From positions 6,073,071-6,137,070 of the forward strand of contig NZ_RRCN01000001.1 in the NCBI RefSeq assembly GCF_003863965.1: DNA of 64,000 bases, read 5' to 3'. Under the pieces are notes generated by a model. It made no database searches. It saw only the letters and a program-made list of their open reading frames with translations, and was not told the DNA's origin. Below are positions 59,300 through 64,000 of the stretch, piece after piece. Every line of letters begins with the position of its first letter. Position 1 is the stretch's first letter. The position numbers were made by a program, and so were the translations under genes. Source of the stretch: Paenibacillus oralis. GTDB taxonomy: Bacteria > Bacillota > Bacilli > Paenibacillales > Paenibacillaceae.

Positions 59300-60972
59300 G
59301 GATTTCTCGCCCCGCCGCGGTATTCTTTCGGGGAAATGCCGTATTTTTTGCGGAAACAAAAGCTGAAATAGTTCGGATCGGAGAATCCGACCCGCTCGGC
59401 GATTTCAAACGCCTTCAAATCGGTGGCAACGAGCAAATGCTCGGCGGCTTCCATCCGTGCCCCCATCAAATAGCTCACAAAGGTCGTTTTTGTTTCTTTT
59501 TTGAAAATATTGCTGAAATAACCGGCGCTGATATGCAAATGCTGGCATACCTTGGCGATTGAGAGATCGTGGTCCCCGTAATTTGCCAAAATGTATTCCT
59601 TGGCTTCCTCCACCAGTTTGTTATAGCTGGATTGGCGGTCCGACGCGATCGAATGCTTCAGCTTCATGCACATGTCCAAAAACCAGGACTTCGCCTCGTC
59701 CGCGTGCGCAAATTTGGCAAACTGCCCAAGAAAACCGGGCCCCTCGCCAAACAGCTTGTCCAAATCCGCGTGGCTGTCCTTGGCCACTTTGATGACCGAA
59801 GTCAACATTTCCAGCAGGTAAACCTGAAAGTCCTGATAGGATACTTTGTTGTCGGCCAATACGCCAAACATGTCCTCCAGAAGCCGCTCCAGCTCCTGAT
59901 CGCTTCCCACTTTCAGGCAGCGGACCAACTCCTTCTCTTTCAGTTCATCGACCGCCAGCGAAACGTACTCCCGGGACTCCACATCCTCGATCCAAATCAC
60001 TTTGTTCCCGCCGAGGATCACCCGGTAATCGAGCGCCTTCAGCGCTTCCTCATAGGAGGACACGGCATCGTTCAGACGGACGGCCGCCCGGCCGGCTCCG
60101 ATCGTGACCGTCAAGTTCAGAAACCGCTCCACGCTGAACCGGATTTCCTCCAGCAATTGCAGCGTCCGGGCGGCCAGATCCTCACGGCCCTCATGGCGCC
60201 GGATGCTCAGCAGCACCACCTCGTCATGGTGGATAAACGCTTTATCCGCCGGATGCCGCTTTACGATTTCTTCGGCGATATTATAGACAGCGAACAGCTG
60301 AAGTTGGGTGTCGTTCGTATCCTTTAAAGATACCGATCCGTTTGCCATGATGGAGCCTGGCTCGCCGCTGCCAGTACTCACGGTTTCCTTGCGGCTTGGG
60401 GCGGCATCGATGCGAAGAATTGAAACCATGTATTCGCTGCCGTTTAAATCAAGCCCGTAATGCTGGCTTTTTTCCTGGATCTCCGTTTCCCTTAGCCGCC
60501 TGGAGACGAGCGAGGACAGGAACAGGCTTTGGAGCACGGGGAGGTTTTTGCGGTAGTGCTCGGTCAGCAGCTGCACGTTTTCCTTTTCGGCGAGCTCCGC
60601 GTCGATCTGCTTCTTGACCTTGCGCAAAATGTCCGCCAGTTCCGCGGCTGAAAACGGTTTCAAAATATACTCATCGATGCCGAGCCGGATCGCTTTTTGA
60701 GCATACTCGAATTCCTCGTAACCGGTCAGGATAATAATCTTCGTCGCCGGATAATGGCCGCGAATCCACTCGGCCAACTGCAGGCCGTTCATAAACGGCA
60801 TTTGAATATCGGTAACGACCACGTCGGGCACATGCTTCTCGATCATTTCCGCGGCTTCCTTGCCGTTTTCGGCCGTGTCCGCCACCGTAAACCCGACGTT
60901 TTCCCAGTCGATCAGCTGCAGCAGCCCTTCCCGCACATCTTCTTCGTCATCGGCCAAAATCAACTTAAACAT
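59296..60972 (-). CDS. YesN-type response regulator with AraC output
   Basis: A 558-residue regulator. The receiver holds LILADDEEDVREGLLQLIDW, the phospho-aspartate in VVVTDIQMPFMNGL and the lysine in YILKPFSAAELA. A long middle region follows. The C-terminal AraC HTH has DLSIAKVCQHLHISAGYFSNIF and AFEIAERVGFSDPNYFSFCFRKKYGISPKEYR. It activates sugar-uptake genes when phosphorylated by its kinase. The start at ATG 60972 is where the receiver begins; an in-frame ATG at 60993 is possible. It is first in the three-gene sensory operon. Confidence 0.94.
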   Translation of the reverse strand: MFKLILADDEEDVREGLLQLIDWENVGFTVADTAENGKEAAEMIEKHVPDVVVTDIQMPFMNGLQLAEWIRGHYPATKIIILTGYEEFEYAQKAIRLGIDEYILKPFSAAELADILRKVKKQIDAELAEKENVQLLTEHYRKNLPVLQSLFLSSLVSRRLRETEIQEKSQHYGLDLNGSEYMVSILRIDAAPSRKETVSTGSGEPGSIMANGSVSLKDTNDTQLQLFAVYNIAEEIVKRHPADKAFIHHDEVVLLSIRRHEGREDLAARTLQLLEEIRFSVERFLNLTVTIGAGRAAVRLNDAVSSYEEALKALDYRVILGGNKVIWIEDVESREYVSLAVDELKEKELVRCLKVGSDQELERLLEDMFGVLADNKVSYQDFQVYLLEMLTSVIKVAKDSHADLDKLFGEGPGFLGQFAKFAHADEAKSWFLDMCMKLKHSIASDRQSSYNKLVEEAKEYILANYGDHDLSIAKVCQHLHISAGYFSNIFKKETKTTFVSYLMGARMEAAEHLLVATDLKAFEIAERVGFSDPNYFSFCFRKKYGISPKEYRGGARNP

Positions 60973-61207
60973 CGATGGACCATCCTCTTTCATCCTCTTT
61001 CCTTGTCTTTATCCCTGGATTTCCCCCCGATTTTATCCTATCGTCTGCGAAAAGTAAATGTCCGCACCGGCAAACGCGGAAGGACGAGAAGCAAGACCTT
61101 AGTCTAGTTTTATTTCCGCCTCCGGTCTGTTTTTGTATTCCCGCAAACGAAGTACCATGATAATATCAAATGGAACTGTAATCAATTCAAATGTTGGTGG
61201 TTAAACA

Positions 61208-61798
61208 ATGTCAAATCAAATGCAAATCTACATCTTATTAAGCAATCCGAAAACCTGGGTCGCCAAGATGATCGGCCTCTACACCAGAGCCCCGTTCAAT
61301 CATGCCTCCATCGCTTTTGACCCCGAGCTTCGCGAAGTATACAGCTTCGGGCGAAAGCATCCGCTGATTCCGATGTACGGCGGATTCGTCAAGGAAGACA
61401 TTCACGGCGGCGTGTTCGAAAAAGCAACCTGCGCCTTATACAGCTGCAAAGTCAGCAAGGAAACCTATCTGCACATGCGAAACTATGTGAAAAAATTCGA
61501 AGAGAACGGCGAACAGTATAACTATAATTTTCTCGGCCTTTTGGGCATTATCCTCAATATGGAGCTGGGCGGGGAAAAATCCTACTTCTGCTCCCAGTTC
61601 GTCAGCGCCGTGTTTCAGGAAGCCGGTGTCAAGCTGCTCGACAAGTCCGCCGGGTTAACGACCCCCTCCGATCTGTCGACCTGCTCTTTCCTGAAGCTGG
61701 TGTTCCGCGGCAACCTGGAAACGTACCGTGAGCTGTACTGCTATTCCCGGAGAACCGCGGCTTCGCTGGAACAGCATCATTTGTATGCCGCGAATTGA
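61208..61798 (+). CDS. Permuted papain-like (NlpC/P60/YiiX-type) protein
   Basis: A 196-residue cytoplasmic protein without signal peptide. RAPFNHASIAFDPELREVYSFGR carries a catalytic-type histidine early, and GGEKSYFCSQFVSAVFQEAG the cysteine late, the circularly permuted order of YiiX/LRAT-like cysteine hydrolases. TTPSDLSTCSF is the usual tail motif. Members act as peptidases, acyltransferases or amidases; the substrate is unknown. The ribosome site is weak (TGGTGG). It stands alone in the plus orientation. Confidence 0.75.
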   Translation: MSNQMQIYILLSNPKTWVAKMIGLYTRAPFNHASIAFDPELREVYSFGRKHPLIPMYGGFVKEDIHGGVFEKATCALYSCKVSKETYLHMRNYVKKFEENGEQYNYNFLGLLGIILNMELGGEKSYFCSQFVSAVFQEAGVKLLDKSAGLTTPSDLSTCSFLKLVFRGNLETYRELYCYSRRTAASLEQHHLYAAN

Positions 61799-61826
61799 GG
61801 CCGGATGGTAGAATGTTAAGCGAACA

Positions 61827-62035
61827 CATAAAGGAAAAAAATGCCGTTATTTCGGCCATATCCCCCACTTTGAGTGAAATAAAGGAAAATGATGTCGCTA
61901 TTTTCTTGAAACGCTGGGAGATTGCCGCTTTAGGCACCATTCATCGGAAAATAAGGACATAAAATTCCGCTAATGGGGTATAACATGCTTCATTCCGGAA
62001 AATAAGACCACAAAGTTCCGCTATTTTTATGGGGT
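61827..62035. repeat. Intergenic repeat family A, copy 4
   Basis: The gap 61.8-62.15 kb contains AAAGGAAAAAAATGCCGTTA, AAAGGAAAATGATGTCGCTA, AAATAAGGACATAAAATTCC and AAATAAGACCACAAAGTTCC, four loose units of 30-40 bp related to family A (ATA-N-GGAA and GCTATTTT). No gene is seen. Confidence 0.5.
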
Positions 62036-62054
62036 TTTCAGACCAGTCAAACGA

Positions 62055-62130
62055 AAAGGACTGCCTTCCTCTCCGGCAGCCGGCCACCGGCTGCGCATGC
62101 ATTGGGGAAACGCAGTCCTTTGTTGTTTTT
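62055..62130. terminator. Large hairpin between convergent genes
   Basis: AAAGGACTGC (62055-62064) pairs with GCAGTCCTTT (62112-62121), with an inner stem GCAGCCGG and CCGGCTGC (62076-62083 with 62087-62094). TTGTTTTT follows on the plus side. It probably ends the DMT-type exporter transcript, reading minus, and may serve both strands. Confidence 0.6.
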
Positions 62131-62156
62131 ACGCACCTGCCGTCCGTCCGCAGACA

Positions 62157-63143
62157 TTACGGCGATACGACCGGCCCGCTTTCCTTATCGGGAAGGGCCG
62201 GGGAACGCTTGCTTCCCGAAGCCCAACTGTGCAGAATCATGCCGGCGACAACCAGCAGCATTCCAAGCAAAGACGGCAAGGCGGGAAGCGGAACGGGCAG
62301 CAGCAAAAGCTCGCCCACGGTCGCAAACACCACTTCCCCCGATTGCGTAGCCTCCACGGCGGCGAGCTTCCGCGCCGAACCTCTGGCCATATCCGTCGCC
62401 GCGAAAAACAGCACGGTAGCGATGACCCCCGAGCAAACGGCGACAAGCAGCGCCTGGCCGGCCTGGCTTGAGCTTGGGGGACCGTCCTGCCAGAAGGCGG
62501 CAGCGGAGAGCAGCAGCCACAGCGGCAAGGTGGCCAGCGCCATGCCCAGCACGCGCTGATAAGCGTCCAGCCGCCCGCCGCAGACGGCCATCATCTTGCG
62601 GTTGCCCAGCGGATACGCAAACGCTGCGACTACAACCGGCACGGCGCCGAGCAGCAGCTCGCGCGCCGAAATCGCTTGCGCCTGGCTGAGCTGCATCATC
62701 CCAACGCCAACCAGGATGATCAGCGAGATGCCAAGCCCCCGCCAGTGGACCTTTCCCCTCCTGCGGACAGGTCCTGCCGGCGTGTCGACCATTACCGAGA
62801 AAGCCGGGGCCACAAGCAAACCCGCCACAATCGTAATTTGCCAGGTTCCCGCAATCAGCCAGCCCGGTTCATACTCCGCCGCAAAGCACACGGGAACGTA
62901 CATGATACCGAAGCCGACGAAGCTCCAGCCAAGCCAGGTCCACGGCCGTTTCCTCATTTCCGCGAACAACGGGGCCAGCCTCCCGCGAACGCCTACAATC
63001 ACCAGTAAAAACGGAATCATAAACAGAAAGCGCAGCGACGCGGCATACATCCAGTTCCCGCCCGACCACTTCATCGTCTGGTTCAGCACAAACGTCGACG
63101 AGAAGAACAAAGAAGCTAAAATACCGTACAGAATCGGTCGCAT
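62157..63143 (-). CDS. EmrE/DMT-superfamily exporter
   Basis: A 328-residue membrane protein with about ten helices (YGILASLFFSSTFVLNQTMKW at the start, SLLGMLLVVAGMILHSWA at the end). It belongs to the drug/metabolite exporter superfamily, close to the multidrug-resistance efflux subgroup seen in Firmicutes. A duplicated five-helix half is visible. Its ATG lies two bases after the livF stop on the same strand, so the two are cotranscribed. It has no typical branched-chain amino acid role; the substrate is unknown. Confidence 0.85.
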   Translation of the reverse strand: MRPILYGILASLFFSSTFVLNQTMKWSGGNWMYAASLRFLFMIPFLLVIVGVRGRLAPLFAEMRKRPWTWLGWSFVGFGIMYVPVCFAAEYEPGWLIAGTWQITIVAGLLVAPAFSVMVDTPAGPVRRRGKVHWRGLGISLIILVGVGMMQLSQAQAISARELLLGAVPVVVAAFAYPLGNRKMMAVCGGRLDAYQRVLGMALATLPLWLLLSAAAFWQDGPPSSSQAGQALLVAVCSGVIATVLFFAATDMARGSARKLAAVEATQSGEVVFATVGELLLLPVPLPALPSLLGMLLVVAGMILHSWASGSKRSPALPDKESGPVVSP

Positions 63144-63145
63144 CT

Positions 63146-63850
63146 CTAGGCCAGGTAAGCCTCCTTAACCTGCTCGTTGGACAGCAGCCGGCCGGCTTCA
63201 TCCTCCAGCAAAATTTCCCCGGTCTGCATCACGTAGCCGCGATGGGCGATCTGCAGCGCCTGAAAAGCGTTTTGCTCCACCAGCAGCACGGTCATGCCTT
63301 CCCGGTTTAGCTCCTGAATGATTTCGAAAATCTGCTCCACAATGATCGGGGCCAGCCCCATCGACGGCTCATCGAGCAGCAGGATTTGCGGCTCCATCAT
63401 CAGCGCCCTGCCGATGGCCAGCATTTGCTGTTCCCCGCCGCTCATCGTTCCGCCCATTTGCCCAAGCCGCTCCTTCAACCGCGGAAAATAGGCAAACACC
63501 CGCTCCATCCGCTGCTTGACCGCCTTTTTGTCGCGGGTGGAGAAAGCCCCCAGCTCCAAATTTTCCTTCACCGTCAGACGCGGGAAGATACGCCGCCCCT
63601 CCGGCACGTGCGCGATCCCTTTCAGGGCCGCCCGGTGCGGCGGCAGAGAAGACATATCGCTCCCGGCAAAGCGGATTTCACCGGCGGTGTTCACCTGCCC
63701 GCAGATCGCTTTCAGCGTCGTCGATTTGCCGGCGCCGTTGGAGCCGATCAGCGAGACGATTTCCCCCTCCTCCACCTTGAGCGAGATTCCCTTCAACGCC
63801 TCGATGGCACCGTAATAAGCGCGGACTTCGCACAGCTCCAAAAGGCTCAT
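63146..63850 (-). CDS. livF: Branched-chain amino acid-type ABC ATPase (LivF)
   Basis: A 234-residue ATPase. It has GSNGAGKSTTLKAICG (Walker A), TMSGGEQQMLAIGRALMM (signature), LLLDEPSMGLAPIIVEQIF (Walker B) and LLVEQNAFQALQIAHRGYVMQTG, the LivF hallmark. It couples ATP to import of branched-chain amino acids, or urea/amides in related systems. Its ATG overlaps the livG stop by four bases. Permeases and binding protein would lie to the right of the window. Confidence 0.93.
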   Translation of the reverse strand: MSLLELCEVRAYYGAIEALKGISLKVEEGEIVSLIGSNGAGKSTTLKAICGQVNTAGEIRFAGSDMSSLPPHRAALKGIAHVPEGRRIFPRLTVKENLELGAFSTRDKKAVKQRMERVFAYFPRLKERLGQMGGTMSGGEQQMLAIGRALMMEPQILLLDEPSMGLAPIIVEQIFEIIQELNREGMTVLLVEQNAFQALQIAHRGYVMQTGEILLEDEAGRLLSNEQVKEAYLA

Positions 63851-64000
63851 GAAATCACCTCAAGCCTGGGGGCTTCCGGAGCAACCGCGCTTTTTCCCAA
63901 ATACGCTTCAATCACTTTCGGATGGCTGCGGATCGCATCGGGGCCGCCTTCGGCAATCTTCATCCCGTAGTCCAGCACCAGAATATGCTCGGACAACTCC
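63847..64000 (-). CDS. livG: LivG-type ABC ATPase, C-terminal fragment
   Basis: The last 51 codons of a gene that continues beyond the right edge. They read HILVLDYGMKIAEGGPDAI and HPKVIEAYLGKSAV, the C-terminus of LivG ATPases after the H-loop. The stop overlaps the livF start (ATGA). With livF and the missing upstream genes it forms a high-affinity branched-chain amino acid (or amide) importer. Confidence 0.85.
   Translation of the reverse strand, partial: ELSEHILVLDYGMKIAEGGPDAIRSHPKVIEAYLGKSAVAPEAPRLEVIS

Overview
The window reads as chromosomal DNA of a Gram-positive endospore former, most probably Paenibacillus or a close relative. The evidence is: strong AGGAGG-type ribosome sites almost everywhere; B. 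subtilis-type cre and Fur (7-1-7) boxes; tricistronic GerA-type germinant receptor genes; a YesM/YesN two-component pair with a dedicated sugar-binding lipoprotein; DNA topoisomerase IV in parE-parC order; moderately high GC; and intergenic regions filled with several families of short dispersed repeats. No rRNA, tRNA or CRISPR array was seen. The right edge cuts a livG-type ABC gene.

Layout. 0.1-0.8 kb: a MerR-type regulator with two HTH domains. 0.9-11.1 kb (minus strand): a complete hexarate (D-glucarate/galactarate) pathway: GntP-type permease, CdaR regulator, DapA-superfamily lyase, GarR, GudD, GarK and GarD. It runs by the glycerate route (to pyruvate and 2-phosphoglycerate), with a DapA-type enzyme standing where enterobacteria use GarL. 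Three promoters in this region share one conserved 88-bp architecture and are the likely CdaR regulon. 11.4-12.3 kb: an aldo/keto reductase. 12.7-19.4 kb (minus): a ferric-siderophore import locus (FhuF-like reductase, AraC/binding-domain regulator, lipoprotein, two permeases, ATPase) with two Fur boxes. 19.6-28.5 kb: single genes for YbaK deacylase, nitroreductase, AlkC-type glycosylase, FadR-type GntR regulator, a degenerate-looking IS1595 transposase, DUF2871 membrane protein, tandem nitroreductase-like protein, L,D-transpeptidase and HD-GYP protein.

28.3-34.5 kb: two germinant-receptor clusters head to head, the left one reduced to frameshifted, internally deleted remnants and the right one intact. 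34.5-41 kb: GNAT protein, a collapsed ABC exporter pseudogene, an rRNA methyltransferase, an RluA pseudouridine synthase, MarR regulator, branched-chain aminotransferase and LysR regulator. 41.1-45.5 kb: parC and parE. 45.6 kb: a 168-bp element with perfect 12-bp terminal inverted repeats. 45.8-50.6 kb: ABC-2 exporter pair, SGNH hydrolase, DUF4178 protein, PspA and a CAP-domain secreted protein.

51.1-61 kb (minus): MglBAC galactose-type importer with a cre box, a metallo-beta-lactamase-fold hydrolase, and a SBP-YesM-YesN sensory operon that plausibly senses the transported sugar. 61.2-64 kb: papain-like permuted peptidase-type protein, DMT-type exporter and livF/livG ATPases.

The points most worth follow-up are the triplicated CdaR-type promoter module, the small TIR elements and stem-loop repeat families, the collapsed ger and ABC pseudogenes, the IS1595 protein that seems to lack catalytic residues, and the paired palindromes after the LysR gene.
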